A stretch of DNA of 64,000 bases. Origin: Kitasatospora sp. NBC_01287 (GTDB taxonomy: Bacteria > Actinomycetota > Actinomycetes > Streptomycetales > Streptomycetaceae). The stretch is taken from positions 8,344,001 through 8,408,000 of the forward strand of contig NZ_JAPEPB010000001.1 of NCBI RefSeq assembly GCF_026340565.1. Reading direction: 5' to 3'. Positions 1-7,835 of this stretch are shown in pieces; position 1 is the first letter of the stretch; every line of letters begins with the position of its first letter. The notes under the pieces are model-generated. The model searched no databases. It saw only the letters and a program-made list of their open reading frames with translations, and was not told the origin of the DNA. The translations under genes and the position numbers were made by a program.

Positions 1-534
1 GCGCTGGTCGGCTACCTGCTGATCCGCGAGGGGACCAGCCTGCGGGTGCTCGGCTTCGACCTGCGGCACAAACTGGCCGACCTCCGCCGCGGCGCGGCGG
101 TGGCCGCCGTGATCGGGGGCAGCGGACTGGCCCTGTACCTGGGCTCCCGGGCCGCCGGATTCAACCTCACCGTGGTGCCCTCGGGGCTGCCGGACGTCTG
201 GTGGCGGATCCCGGTGCTGATCGCCTCAGCCTGCCAGAACGCGGTGCTGGAGGAGGTGGTCGTGCTGGGCTACCTGATCCGCCGGCTCGACCAGCGAGGC
301 TGGAGCCGGCCGGCCATCCTGGTGGCCAGCTCGGTGCTGCGCGGCTCCTACCACCTCTACCAGGGCGTGGGCGGCCTGGTCGGCAACATGGTGATGGGTG
401 CGGTCTTCTGCCTGCTCTACCGGCGCTGGGGCCGGGTGATGCCGCTGGCCGCCGCGCACGCGCTGATCGACACCACCGCCTTCGTCGGCTACGCGCTGCT
501 GGCCGGGCACGTCAGCTGGCTGCCGACGGGCTGA
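1..534 (+). CDS. CPBP family intramembrane metalloprotease (3' part)
   Basis: The reading frame is open from the first base, so the gene starts before the window; 177 residues are visible. Three conserved CPBP/Abi blocks are present: a Glu-Glu pair in LEEVVVLGYL (about visible residues 84-85), RGSYHLYQG with a His (about 118), and HALID with His and Asp (about 153 and 157), embedded in hydrophobic helices. In the CPBP family these acidic and His residues form the intramembrane metal site. The first block has Gly-Tyr where many members carry an Arg after the Glu pair, a form common in actinobacteria. The substrate is unknown. The 3' end overlaps the convergent PhzF-like gene by 23 bp. Confidence 0.85.
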   Translation, partial: ALVGYLLIREGTSLRVLGFDLRHKLADLRRGAAVAAVIGGSGLALYLGSRAAGFNLTVVPSGLPDVWWRIPVLIASACQNAVLEEVVVLGYLIRRLDQRGWSRPAILVASSVLRGSYHLYQGVGGLVGNMVMGAVFCLLYRRWGRVMPLAAAHALIDTTAFVGYALLAGHVSWLPTG

Positions 535-1447
535 GCACGCCGTCCAGCACCGTGACCGCGCTACCGGAGAGCAGCACCCTCGCCCCGCCCTCGGCCCGGG
601 CCGGGCCACCGGGCGTCCCGAGCAGCTCGCAGTGGACCAGTCCGCCGCGCACCGAGGCCTGGTAGCCCGTCAGCACGGTGCGCCCCAACCGCTCGCCCCA
701 GAACGGCGCGAGCACGGTGTGCGCACTGCCGGTCACCGGGTCCTCGGGCACCCCTGCGGCCGGCGCGAAGTAGCGCGAGACGAAGTCGTAGCCGTCCGCC
801 GGGTCCTCGGCGAGCGCGGTGACCACCACGCCGCGGGCCAGCTGGCGGGTGATGGCCGCCAGGTCGGGGGCCAGACCGCGCACCGCGTGCTCGCTGCGCA
901 ACTCGGCCAGCAGGATGTCCAGCGTGCCGGTGGTCCGGCAGCTGAGCACCGGACTGCCGAGCGCCTCGGCCAGGCCCTCGGGCACCTCGGCGGGGCGCGG
1001 CCGGGCGGCCGGGAAGTCCAGGGTGATCATCCCGTCGGCGCGCGGTGTGGCCGTCAGCACCCCGCTCAGCGAGCTGAACCGGACCGGCTCCTGCCCCACC
1101 AGGCCGCGGGCGCGCAGGGCGTGGGTGGCGGCCAGCGTCCCGTGGCCGCAGAGCGGGACCTCGGTCATCGGGGTGAACCAGCGCAGCGCCCAGTCGGCCG
1201 TGTCGTCGCCGGCCGTGTCGTCGCCGGCCGTGTCGTCGCCGGCCGTGTCGTCGCCGGCCGTGCCGTCGCCGGCCGTGCCGTCGCCGTTCAGCGGACGGAC
1301 GAAGGCGGTCTCGGAGAGGTTCAGCTCCCGGGCCAGCCGGCGCATCCACTGCTCGGCGGGCCAGTCGTCCGTCTCCAGCAGGCAGACCCCGGCCGGGTTG
1401 CCGGCGAACGGTCGGTCGGTGAAGGCGTCGATGATCGAGATGCGCAT
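512..1447 (-). CDS. PhzF-family isomerase with expanded GD(D/G)TA repeat
   Basis: 311 residues, the usual size for PhzF/YddE proteins of the diaminopimelate-epimerase fold. The N-terminus (MRISIIDAFTDRPFAGNPAG) and the block NLSETAF carry the family's catalytic Glu (E46); PLCGHGTLA and the C-terminal DPVTGSAH block also match. Family members isomerise small cyclic or amino-acid-like substrates; the substrate here cannot be told from sequence. Between the first strand block and DWALRWFTP lies a loop of six pentapeptide copies (GDGTA or GDDTA, about residues 55-84), encoded by a 15-bp tandem repeat and absent from typical members. The gene converges on and overlaps the CPBP gene by 23 bp. Confidence 0.88.
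   Translation of the reverse strand: MRISIIDAFTDRPFAGNPAGVCLLETDDWPAEQWMRRLARELNLSETAFVRPLNGDGTAGDGTAGDDTAGDDTAGDDTAGDDTADWALRWFTPMTEVPLCGHGTLAATHALRARGLVGQEPVRFSSLSGVLTATPRADGMITLDFPAARPRPAEVPEGLAEALGSPVLSCRTTGTLDILLAELRSEHAVRGLAPDLAAITRQLARGVVVTALAEDPADGYDFVSRYFAPAAGVPEDPVTGSAHTVLAPFWGERLGRTVLTGYQASVRGGLVHCELLGTPGGPARAEGGARVLLSGSAVTVLDGVLSPSAAS
1196..1285. repeat. 15-bp tandem repeat inside the PhzF-like gene, 6 copies
   Basis: Six head-to-tail units of ggccgtgtcgtcgcc: four identical and two with one T-to-C change. The unit is a multiple of three, so copy number changes would add or remove five residues without shifting the frame. Confidence 0.97.
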
Positions 1448-1523
1448 TCCCCGAGCCTACGGGCAGTCAGTGTGCGCTCGACAGTGCCAATTCGGCAGGT
1501 CCGGCCTGGCCGAATCGGTCACG

Positions 1524-1561
1524 CCGGTGGGGAGCGGTCAGGATCGACCGCTCCCCACCGG
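1524..1561 (-). terminator. Intrinsic terminator after the YegP-like gene
   Basis: Perfect 16-bp stem (arms 1524-1539 and 1546-1561, arm CCGGTGGGGAGCGGTC) with a 6-nt loop, starting 14 bp after the stop codon of the 63-residue gene. There is no T tract, as is common for terminators in high-GC actinobacteria. Confidence 0.8.
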
Positions 1562-1574
1562 AGTTCGAGGACCG

Positions 1575-1766
1575 CTACGCCGGGCTGCCGCTCGTTTCGA
1601 GGACCTCCGCGTAGGGCGCCAGCTTGCGGAGCGACTCGATGTTCTTCAGCAGCGACTCCTTGGACTCGTGCGCGTCGCCGACCACGACGACGGAGCCGTT
1701 GCTGGCCTTGAGCCGGAACCGGTGCATGCCGCTGTCGTCCTTGTAGAGCTCGAACTTCCCTGCCAT
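1575..1766 (-). CDS. YegP/DUF1508-like small protein
   Basis: 63 residues, MAGKFELYKDDSGMHRFRLK, then a second strand-rich half. The pattern F-E-L-Y-K-D-x-x-G-x-x-R-F-R-L-K-A-x-N-G followed by a short KESLLKNIESL helix is typical of the DUF1508 domain seen in E. coli YegP, where the domain occurs twice; here there is one copy. Function in the family is not established. The start at 1766 is chosen because AGAGGTGG lies about six bases upstream; a longer frame to 1805 lacks a better site. It is monocistronic, followed by a strong hairpin. Confidence 0.8.
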   Translation of the reverse strand: MAGKFELYKDDSGMHRFRLKASNGSVVVVGDAHESKESLLKNIESLRKLAPYAEVLETSGSPA

Positions 1767-1942
1767 GGAGATCCACCTCTCGTGCTCGGTCACCCCCCTC
1801 CTCACGCACGGTAGGCGGTCGGTGACGGGGTCGCATGTCGGACAGCCTGTCGGGGGCGGGGAGCGGGGCGGCGCTCACCGGGCGGACGGCTGGGCCCGGC
1901 TCGCAGCCGGATCTCAGCGTTTCCCGTGCGGCAGTGCATATT

Positions 1943-1957
1943 TGACGGTTCGTCAAG
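1943..1957. promoter_or_regulatory. Small palindrome TTGACG-GTT-CGTCAA
   Basis: Perfect 6-bp arms around a 3-bp centre in the AT-richer gap between the HTH gene (ends 1982) and the YegP-like gene. It may be an operator or contain a -35 element for the YegP-like gene; no matching -10 element is clear. Confidence 0.35.
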
Positions 1958-1981
1958 TACGGCATCGTGGCCCTGGAGCAG

Positions 1982-2341
1982 TCACTTCCGCTCCAGCGCG
2001 GCCAGCCGCAGCTCTAGCTGGTCAACCCGGTGCCGTAGCAGGGTGACCTGGGCTTCCAGGCTGACCTCGCGTTCCGCCCTGCGCTGAATGCGCGGTGACG
2101 CGGCGGCGCGCTCGATCACCGCGTCCAACCGGACCAGTCGCTGCGGCCCGTTCGGGCCGTCCACCAGCCGGGACTGGATCTCGCCATTGCGGTACCAGGA
2201 CCGCAGGGCCGAGCGGGAGACGCCGCTCTCGGCTTCCGCCTTGCCCAGCGTGACCCAGGGCTTCTCGTCCAGCCGCTCGAACAGCTCCAGCTCGTTCTGC
2301 CAGCGGGCGAGCCGGTCCTCCCAGTTCGACGGTGGCTCCAT
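1982..2341 (-). CDS. Small MerR/BldC-like HTH protein with C-terminal coiled coil
   Basis: 119 residues. Residues about 28-65 (KPWVTLGKAEAESGVSRSAL, then RSWYRNGEIQ and RLVRLDAV) look like a winged helix-turn-helix of the MerR/excisionase type; residues about 85-119 form a charged heptad helix (EAQVTLLRHRVDQLELRLAA) expected to dimerise as a coiled coil. There is no ligand domain. The start is supported by GGGAGGG seven bases upstream. The gene is divergent from the ClpC2-like gene with 68 bp between start codons, and that gap holds a perfect 12-bp inverted repeat. It is most simply a dedicated regulator of itself and the ClpC2-like gene; that link is inferred from position only. Confidence 0.72.
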   Translation of the reverse strand: MEPPSNWEDRLARWQNELELFERLDEKPWVTLGKAEAESGVSRSALRSWYRNGEIQSRLVDGPNGPQRLVRLDAVIERAAASPRIQRRAEREVSLEAQVTLLRHRVDQLELRLAALERK

Positions 2342-2364
2342 GACACCCTCCCTTCAACATGGTG

Positions 2365-2394
2365 ACCCTGTCAATAGCAGTGTATTGACAGGGT
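2365..2394. promoter_or_regulatory. Perfect palindrome / back-to-back promoter between HTH and ClpC2-like genes
   Basis: Arms ACCCTGTCAATA (2365-2376) and TATTGACAGGGT (2383-2394) are exact inverted copies around GCAGTG. Each arm carries TATTGA in a position that could serve as a -10 element: on the plus strand (2383-2388) for the ClpC2-like gene and on the minus strand (2376-2371, preceded by TGC) for the HTH gene. A dimeric repressor binding here would cover both promoters. Confidence 0.7.
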
Positions 2395-2401
2395 TGCGAC
2401 C

Positions 2402-2413
2402 ATGGAACCATGA
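2402..2413 (+). CDS. Three-codon leader ORF coupled to the ClpC2-like start
   Basis: ATG GAA CCA TGA (Met-Glu-Pro-stop). Its TGA overlaps the ATG at 2410 as ATGA, and AGGG (2390-2393) sits eight bases before its own ATG, whereas it is too far from the main start. The arrangement would allow translation by termination and re-initiation. Whether it is translated is inference. Confidence 0.35.
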   Translation: MEP

Positions 2414-3381
2414 CTTTCGAACGGTTCACGGTGGAAGCCCGCAAGGTGGTCGTCACGGCTCAGGAGGAGGCGAGGCTGCTCAAGCACAACCACATCGGCA
2501 CGGAACACATCCTGCTGGGGCTGCTCGACGCGCCGGACAGCACGGCGGCGAGAGTTCTGCACCAGCTCGGGTACGACAAGGAGGCGGCGCGGGCCGATAT
2601 CGCCGCGGTGGTCAAGCCCGGCACGAAGGAGCTGAGCGGCCACATTCCGTTCGCGCCGAGCGCGAAGAAGGCGCTGGACCTCGCCCTGCGCGAGGCGCTG
2701 CAACTGCACCACACCTACATCGGTACGGAGCACATCCTGCTTGCCCTGGTCACGGAAGGCGAGGGCGTCGGCGCCGAAGCACTTGCCGAGCGGATCAATC
2801 CGATCAGCAAGATCCGTGCCGCGGTGCTGGCGTCACTGGAGGGATCGCAGGACGTCGAGGCCGGCCCATGGCCGGCCGGCACAGCCGCCACCGAGGACAC
2901 CGTGTCCGCCGCGAGCGCGCTGGCCGGTGGTGGACCGGTCGGCAGCCATCACCTGCTCGAGGCGATGCTGCGGTCGGAGAACAGCATGGCGGCCAGGGCG
3001 CTGCGTGAACTCGGGGTCGACCCGGACGCGGTCGCCGCCAAGATCGACGAACTGGACCCGGAGACGACCACGGACGCGAACCCGGAGGAGGCCGCCGCGC
3101 GCAGGATGGAGATCCGGCTGGTCGACGATGAGGTGCACCTGATCCTGCGGGACCCGACGACGGTCACGATCGCCAAGAAGGTCACCGAGCTGTCCACCGG
3201 CCCGATCCAGGGCGTCGGGCCGGTGGCCGGCATGTTCGTCCCGCTCTGGCGGTCGACCAATCAGCTGCTGCTGCAGATCCAGCGGGTGCTGGAACCGGAA
3301 TCCGGAGAAGAGGACGGCCCCGCCGCGAGCGGCGTGGCCAAGGTCGTACGCGCGGTCCTGGCGCCCCGGCTCCGCCGGTGA
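2410..3381 (+). CDS. ClpC2-like protein: Clp N-domains without an ATPase module
   Basis: 323 residues. The N-terminus (MTFERFTVEARKVVVTAQEE, then HNHIGTEHILLGLL) is a canonical Clp N-terminal repeat; a second repeat follows (about residues 78-140, SAKKALDLALREALQL and HTYIGTEHILLAL), and a degenerate third begins near GSHHLLEAML (about 178). No Walker motifs follow; the last 120 residues are a separate alpha/beta region (MEIRLVDDEVHLILRDPTTV). This matches actinobacterial ClpC2-type proteins; the mycobacterial one is reported to bind ClpC1-targeting peptides such as cyclomarin and buffer ClpC1. A role as adaptor, decoy or sensor of Clp-directed compounds is inferred. It is divergent from a small HTH gene. 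Confidence 0.78.
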   Translation: MTFERFTVEARKVVVTAQEEARLLKHNHIGTEHILLGLLDAPDSTAARVLHQLGYDKEAARADIAAVVKPGTKELSGHIPFAPSAKKALDLALREALQLHHTYIGTEHILLALVTEGEGVGAEALAERINPISKIRAAVLASLEGSQDVEAGPWPAGTAATEDTVSAASALAGGGPVGSHHLLEAMLRSENSMAARALRELGVDPDAVAAKIDELDPETTTDANPEEAAARRMEIRLVDDEVHLILRDPTTVTIAKKVTELSTGPIQGVGPVAGMFVPLWRSTNQLLLQIQRVLEPESGEEDGPAASGVAKVVRAVLAPRLRR

Positions 3382-3578
3382 TCCGGCTGATCAGCGGGCC
3401 GGAACCTGCCGTTGGGACAACTGGGACAAGCTGAGTCTCGCCGACATCACCCGTCCCGTCGTGCCGGCCTACGGGAGCGGGCGTGCCGGGCTGCCCGTCG
3501 CGGGTCTCGATCCCGCGCCGCGTGCGGAGCGGACCGGAGCGGACCGGCTGCAGACGCCGGTCGGCACGGCGGGTGCGC

Positions 3579-5075
3579 TCAGGCGATCGTCGCCGGGGTG
3601 TCCCGCACGGTGACGTTGGCGTGGCTCTCCTGGAAGCTCTGCTCGGAGACCATCGTCAGCCGGGCGGTGGAGCGGAACTCGGGCAACGAGGCGGAGCCGC
3701 AGGAGACCATGGTGGACTTGATCTTCGCGGTGGTGACGGCCAGGCCCTCGTGGAGGTCGCCCGCGTAGGGGACGTAGCCGTCGACGCCTTCCTCGAAGAT
3801 CAGCCCCTGGCCGCCCTGGCCGTAGCGCTGCCAGTTGCGGGCCCGGTTCGAGCCCTCGCCCCAGTACTCCTTGACGAAGCCGTCCCGGGTGGGGAGCTTC
3901 GCACCGGGCGCCTGGTCGAAGCGGGCGAAGTAGCGGCCCATCATGACGAAGTCGGATCCCATCGCGAGTGCCAGGGCCACGTGGTAGTCGTGCACCAGCC
4001 CGCCGTCGGAACAGATCGGCACGTACTCGCCGGTGCGCTCGGCGAAGGCGTCCCGGGCCGCGGCGACGTCCAGGACGGCGCTCGCCTGGCCGCGGCCGAT
4101 GCCCTTCTGGTCGCGGGTGATGCAGATGGAGCCCCCGCCCACGCCGACCTTGACGAAGTCCGCACCGGCCTCGGCGAGGAAGGTGAACGCCTCGCCGTCG
4201 ACCACGTTGCCGCCGCCGATCGGGATCTCCGGATAGTGCTTCTTCACCCAGGTCAGGGCCTGCGCCTGCCAGTCGCTGTAGCCGTCGGACGAGTCGAAGC
4301 ACAGGACGTCCGCGCCGGCCTCCAGCAGGGCGGGGACGCGCTCACGGTAGTCGTGGGTGTTGACGCCCGCGCCCACGCGCAGGCGCTTGTCGCCGTCCAC
4401 GATCTGGTTCGGGAAGCGCTTGTTGTCCGCGTAGTCGGACCGGAACACCAGGTGCTGCAGGTTTCCGCCCTCGTCCAGCACCGGGAGGCAGTCCAGCCGC
4501 TCGTCCCAGAGTCGCGCGTTGGCCGCGGAGAGCGTGGTGTCACTGCCGGCGTGGGGCAGGTCGGCGGTGGCGGTCATACGGCCGCTGACGGGCCCGTCGA
4601 GGTCGTGGCGCTGGGGGTGGAAGTCACGGGAGGTCACCAGTCCCAGCAGGCGTCCGGTGGCGCTGCCGTCGTGGGTGACGGCGGCGGTGCTGTGGCCGGT
4701 TCGCCGCATCACGTCGACCAGGTGCCGCAGGGTGTCGTCGGGGCGGACGTTCGTGTCGCTGGTGACGAACCCGGCCTTGAAGTTCTTCACCTTCCGGACG
4801 GCCGCGGCCTGTTCCTCGATCGACTGGTTGTGGTGGAGGAAGGTCAGGCCGCCGTTGCGCGCGAGCGCGATCGCGAGCTCCGGCGAACCGACCGCCTGCA
4901 TGATCGCCGAGGTGAACGGGGACCGCAGCTCGATCGCCGGCGCCTCGCCCACCAGGTGCCGCACCAGAGGGGTGCGCAGGTCGACCGTCCCGGGTGAGCA
5001 ATCGGTGCGGGTCCGATTCGGCAGCAGCAGGTACTCGTTGAACGTTCGTGAGACCTCGGCCATGATCTTTGCCAC
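3579..5075 (-). CDS. guaB: IMP dehydrogenase, Tritrichomonas-like clade
   Basis: 498 residues. IMP dehydrogenase oxidises IMP to XMP, the committed step to GMP. The catalytic Cys is in GGGSICITR (C318) and the flap carries the Arg-Tyr pair in NWQRY (R417, Y418); two CBS domains lie at about 110-225. The blocks GGGSICITRDQKGIGRGQA, YWGEGSNRARNWQRY and EEGVDGYVPYAG resemble the Tritrichomonas foetus enzyme rather than the usual bacterial GuaB, which reads GPGSICTTR. A GTG start at 5075 is chosen because AGGAGGA lies four bases upstream; a frame to 5093 also exists but lacks a site. It is probably a second, specialised copy, with a CBS-only gene upstream in the same orientation. Confidence 0.88.
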   Translation of the reverse strand: MAKIMAEVSRTFNEYLLLPNRTRTDCSPGTVDLRTPLVRHLVGEAPAIELRSPFTSAIMQAVGSPELAIALARNGGLTFLHHNQSIEEQAAAVRKVKNFKAGFVTSDTNVRPDDTLRHLVDVMRRTGHSTAAVTHDGSATGRLLGLVTSRDFHPQRHDLDGPVSGRMTATADLPHAGSDTTLSAANARLWDERLDCLPVLDEGGNLQHLVFRSDYADNKRFPNQIVDGDKRLRVGAGVNTHDYRERVPALLEAGADVLCFDSSDGYSDWQAQALTWVKKHYPEIPIGGGNVVDGEAFTFLAEAGADFVKVGVGGGSICITRDQKGIGRGQASAVLDVAAARDAFAERTGEYVPICSDGGLVHDYHVALALAMGSDFVMMGRYFARFDQAPGAKLPTRDGFVKEYWGEGSNRARNWQRYGQGGQGLIFEEGVDGYVPYAGDLHEGLAVTTAKIKSTMVSCGSASLPEFRSTARLTMVSEQSFQESHANVTVRDTPATIA

Positions 5076-5388
5076 TGATTCCTCCTGATCCATCGGCCGG
5101 CGCCCCGCCGGCCGGCCGTGCAGATCGCCCCCGGGTCCGACGGCCCGGGCGGCCAGAAGTCAGCGACGCCTCGGCGGAGTTCACGCCGCTGGGGCATGCA
5201 CTCTGACCTGTCCCTTGCCCGAACAAGGTGCGGTAGTGATCCCGCACCCTATCGATTGATCGGCCTGTGCACGAATCCTGGCCGGTGGGTCGTGCCGGGA
5301 GCGGAGGCCGGCCGACCCGCCCGCCACCGACTGCGCGCCACCGTCACCGTCACCCGAGGTGCGCCCGGCGCGATCCGCACGGCACGAC
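5076..5388 (-). other. 313-bp gap upstream of the IMP dehydrogenase gene
   Basis: No credible gene. It holds the presumed IMP dehydrogenase promoter and leader and a short hairpin (5227-5248). No good -10 and -35 pair was recognised. Confidence 0.5.
5227..5248 (-). terminator. Possible terminator after the CBS-domain gene
   Basis: Seven-bp stem GGTGCGG (5227-5233) with CCGCACC (5242-5248), loop of 8 nt, 140 bp downstream of the CBS gene stop. Modest stability. Confidence 0.35.
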
Positions 5389-5769
5389 TCAGCAGCTGAA
5401 CAGTCCGATGACGTGGCCGTCGTGGTCCACCACCGGCCACGCGTCCAGACCGCGGGAGCGCATGGCGGCGGCCGCGTCATCGGCGGGCATGTCGGCGGTG
5501 GCGAAGGGGGCGCGGTCGAGGACGATGTCGCGCACCGCGGTGCGTTCGGTGTACCAGGACCGGGCCTGGAACGGCGCGAGGTGCAGGCGGGTCAGCAGCC
5601 CGGCGCAGCGGCCGTCGTCGTCGCGGACCAGGACGTGGTCCGCGCCGGAGCTCTGCAGGATGTCCATCGCGGTGTCGACCATGACGTCGTCGCTGATCTG
5701 CAGGTCCGGGCGTTTCATCAGGTCGCGGACCACGAGGGTGGTCGCGGGGCGGTCGAGGGCGGTGGTCAT
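5389..5769 (-). CDS. CBS-domain-pair protein
   Basis: 126 residues consisting almost only of two CBS motifs: VRDLMKRPDLQISDDVMVDT to VLVRDDDGRCAGLLT, then VRDIVLDRAPFATADMPADD to WPVVDHDGHVIGLFS. CBS pairs bind adenosine nucleotides such as AMP, ATP or SAM and act as energy or ligand sensors. The start at 5769 is supported by GAAGGAG seven bases upstream. The partner is unknown; it lies upstream of an IMP dehydrogenase that itself contains CBS domains, and stand-alone CBS proteins are frequent in actinobacterial dormancy and hypoxia loci, which suggests but does not prove a stress role. Confidence 0.85.
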   Translation of the reverse strand: MTTALDRPATTLVVRDLMKRPDLQISDDVMVDTAMDILQSSGADHVLVRDDDGRCAGLLTRLHLAPFQARSWYTERTAVRDIVLDRAPFATADMPADDAAAAMRSRGLDAWPVVDHDGHVIGLFSC

Positions 5770-5930
5770 GGGCGGACTCCTTCGCGTCTGCGCCGCCGGT
5801 CGTGGCGGCGCTCGGGGCACTGGCGGCGGGGTGGTCGACGGCGCCCGCGGGAGCCGGCTGCGGCCCCGGCTCCCCACTGGGGGATCCTGCCGGGCCCGGC
5901 CGCGCGTCGCGACCGGGCCCGCGCGGTGTC

Positions 5931-7463
5931 CTACGCGGCGAGGACGACGCGCTTGGGCGCGCCGCCGCGGGAGCCGCGGGAGCCGTTGGCGGTCTGCTGG
6001 TCGCGCCCGGCATAGCCGGGGCGACCGCGGCGGCCGCGGCTGGCCGAGGCGCTGCGGCGGGGGCGTTCGACGACGGGGTCGGCGATCACGACGGGAACGC
6101 CGGTGGGGACGCGGGCGCCGGTGATGCGGGCCAGCTCCTCGTCGCTGGAGTGGACCTGGGTGGACACCGGGGTGATGCCGGCGGTGGTCATCATGCGGGC
6201 CATCTCGCGGCGCTGGTTGGGCAGCACGAGGGTGACCACGGTGCCGGACTCGCCGGCCCGGGCGGTGCGCCCGCCGCGGTGCAGGTAGTCCTTGTGGTCG
6301 TTCGGCGGGTCCAGGTTGACGACCAGGTCGAGCCCGTCGATGTGGATGCCGCGGGCGGCGACGTTGGTGGCGATCAACGCGGTCACCTGGCCGGTGCGGA
6401 ACTGCTCCAGCGTGCGGGTGCGCTGCGGCTGGGACTTGCCGCCGTGCAGCGCCGCCGCCTTCACCCCGTTCGCGAGGAGCTGCTCCACCAGGCGGTCCGC
6501 GGCGTGCTTGGTGTCGATGAACATGATCACCCCGCCCTCGCGGGAGGCGATGTGGGCGATCGTGGCGTCCTTGTCCCGGTTCTGGACGTGCAGGACGTGG
6601 TGCGCCATGGTGCTGACCGTCGCGGCCGAGGGGTCCACCGAATGGGTGACCGGGTCCTTGAGGAAGCGGCGCACCAGCCGGTCGACGTTGCGGTCCAGGG
6701 TGGCGGAGAAGAGCATCGTCTGGCAGCCTTCGGCGACCTGGTCGAGCAGTTCGGTCACCTGCGGCAGGAAGCCCATGTCCGCCATCTGGTCGGCCTCGTC
6801 GAGCACCGCGATGCCGACCCCGTCGAGCTGGCAGTCCCCGCGCTGGATCAGGTCCTTGAGCCTGCCGGGGGTGGCCACCACGATCTCGGCTCCGCGGTTG
6901 AGCGCCTGGGCCTGGCGGCCGATCGACATGCCGCCCACCACGGTCGCCATCCGCAGGCGCACGGCGTGGGCGTAGGGGGTGAGTGCCTCGGTGACCTGCT
7001 GGGCGAGTTCACGGGTGGGCACCAGCACCAGGGCCAGCGGCCGGCGCGGCTCGGCCTTCTGGCCGGCGGTGCGGGCCAGCACGGCGAGCCCGAACGCGAT
7101 GGTCTTGCCCGAACCGGTACGCCCGCGGCCCAGCAGGTCGCGGCCGGCCAGCGAGTTCGGCAGCGTGGCGGCCTGGATGGGGAACGGCGAGGTGACGCCC
7201 TGACGGGTCAGCACCGGCAGCAGTGCCTTCGGCATGTCCAGTTCGGCGAACGACTCGACGGCCGGCAGGGCCGGGGTGGTGCTGACCGGCATCGCGAACT
7301 CGCCCTGCACCGAGGAGCCCTGACCGGGCCTGCGGCCCGAGGGTCGCTGGGCGCCCCCCGAACGGGAGCCGGAGGAGGGACGGCCGCCGGAGCGGGATCC
7401 GTAGGCGGCGCCGCCGGAGCGGGAGTTGGCGTTCTGGTAGGAGGAACGACTGGAGCGGTTCAT
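5931..7463 (-). CDS. DEAD-box ATP-dependent RNA helicase
   Basis: 510 residues with all core motifs in order: GRTGSGKT (I), PTRELAQQV (Ia), TPGRL (Ib), DEAD in VLDEADQM (II), SAT in LFSATL (III), VAARGIHI (V) and HRGGRTARAG (VI). The first 60 residues are rich in Ser, Arg and Gly, an RNA-binding tail placed at the N-terminus, and the C-terminus is also basic. Such helicases unwind structured mRNA and rRNA, often in the cold. The start at 7463 (MNRSSRSSYQN) follows GAGGAAGG at a suitable distance; the frame continues upstream to 7601 without a site. It lies downstream of a cold-shock protein gene on the same strand, behind a terminator and a leader of about 300 bp. Confidence 0.93.
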   Translation of the reverse strand: MNRSSRSSYQNANSRSGGAAYGSRSGGRPSSGSRSGGAQRPSGRRPGQGSSVQGEFAMPVSTTPALPAVESFAELDMPKALLPVLTRQGVTSPFPIQAATLPNSLAGRDLLGRGRTGSGKTIAFGLAVLARTAGQKAEPRRPLALVLVPTRELAQQVTEALTPYAHAVRLRMATVVGGMSIGRQAQALNRGAEIVVATPGRLKDLIQRGDCQLDGVGIAVLDEADQMADMGFLPQVTELLDQVAEGCQTMLFSATLDRNVDRLVRRFLKDPVTHSVDPSAATVSTMAHHVLHVQNRDKDATIAHIASREGGVIMFIDTKHAADRLVEQLLANGVKAAALHGGKSQPQRTRTLEQFRTGQVTALIATNVAARGIHIDGLDLVVNLDPPNDHKDYLHRGGRTARAGESGTVVTLVLPNQRREMARMMTTAGITPVSTQVHSSDEELARITGARVPTGVPVVIADPVVERPRRSASASRGRRGRPGYAGRDQQTANGSRGSRGGAPKRVVLAA

Positions 7464-7835
7464 GCGAAAACCTTCCTCAGGGCGGCACGTCACGAGGAAG
7501 GCTCCGCGGCGCGGGGCGCCGGCGGAGGCCGCAAGGGAACGGGCCGGAAGCGTGACGGGCGGAGCGTGGACGGAAGAAACCGTGCGACACGTCACCTGCA
7601 CCTACGGTCGGCGCTCACCGACAGGGGCGGGGCGAAGACCTCGAACCGTGAGATGTCACGGCAGGGCGCTCATCCGGACGCGGCGCTGTGCGTCTCGCGT
7701 CGGGAGGGCCGCCGGTGGCGGAGCCAGGGGGCCTGAGCGGCGGGGAATGTGTCGTGGCGCAATGCCGAGGGGCCCGCACCGGGCATGTACTCGGTGCGGG
7801 CCCCTCGCTGCTAGGCGGGTGCCATGGCAGAAAAA
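7464..7835 (-). other. 372-bp gap: cold-shock gene terminator and helicase leader
   Basis: No credible gene. The distal part holds the cold-shock gene terminator (7767-7806); the remaining 300 bp before the helicase start must contain its promoter and probably a long 5' leader. No recognisable riboswitch fold was identified by eye. Confidence 0.5.
7767..7806 (-). terminator. Intrinsic terminator of the cold-shock gene
   Basis: Perfect 15-bp stem (GAGGGGCCCGCACCG at 7767-7781; complement 7792-7806), 10-nt loop, 29 bp after the stop codon of the cold-shock gene. Confidence 0.88.
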
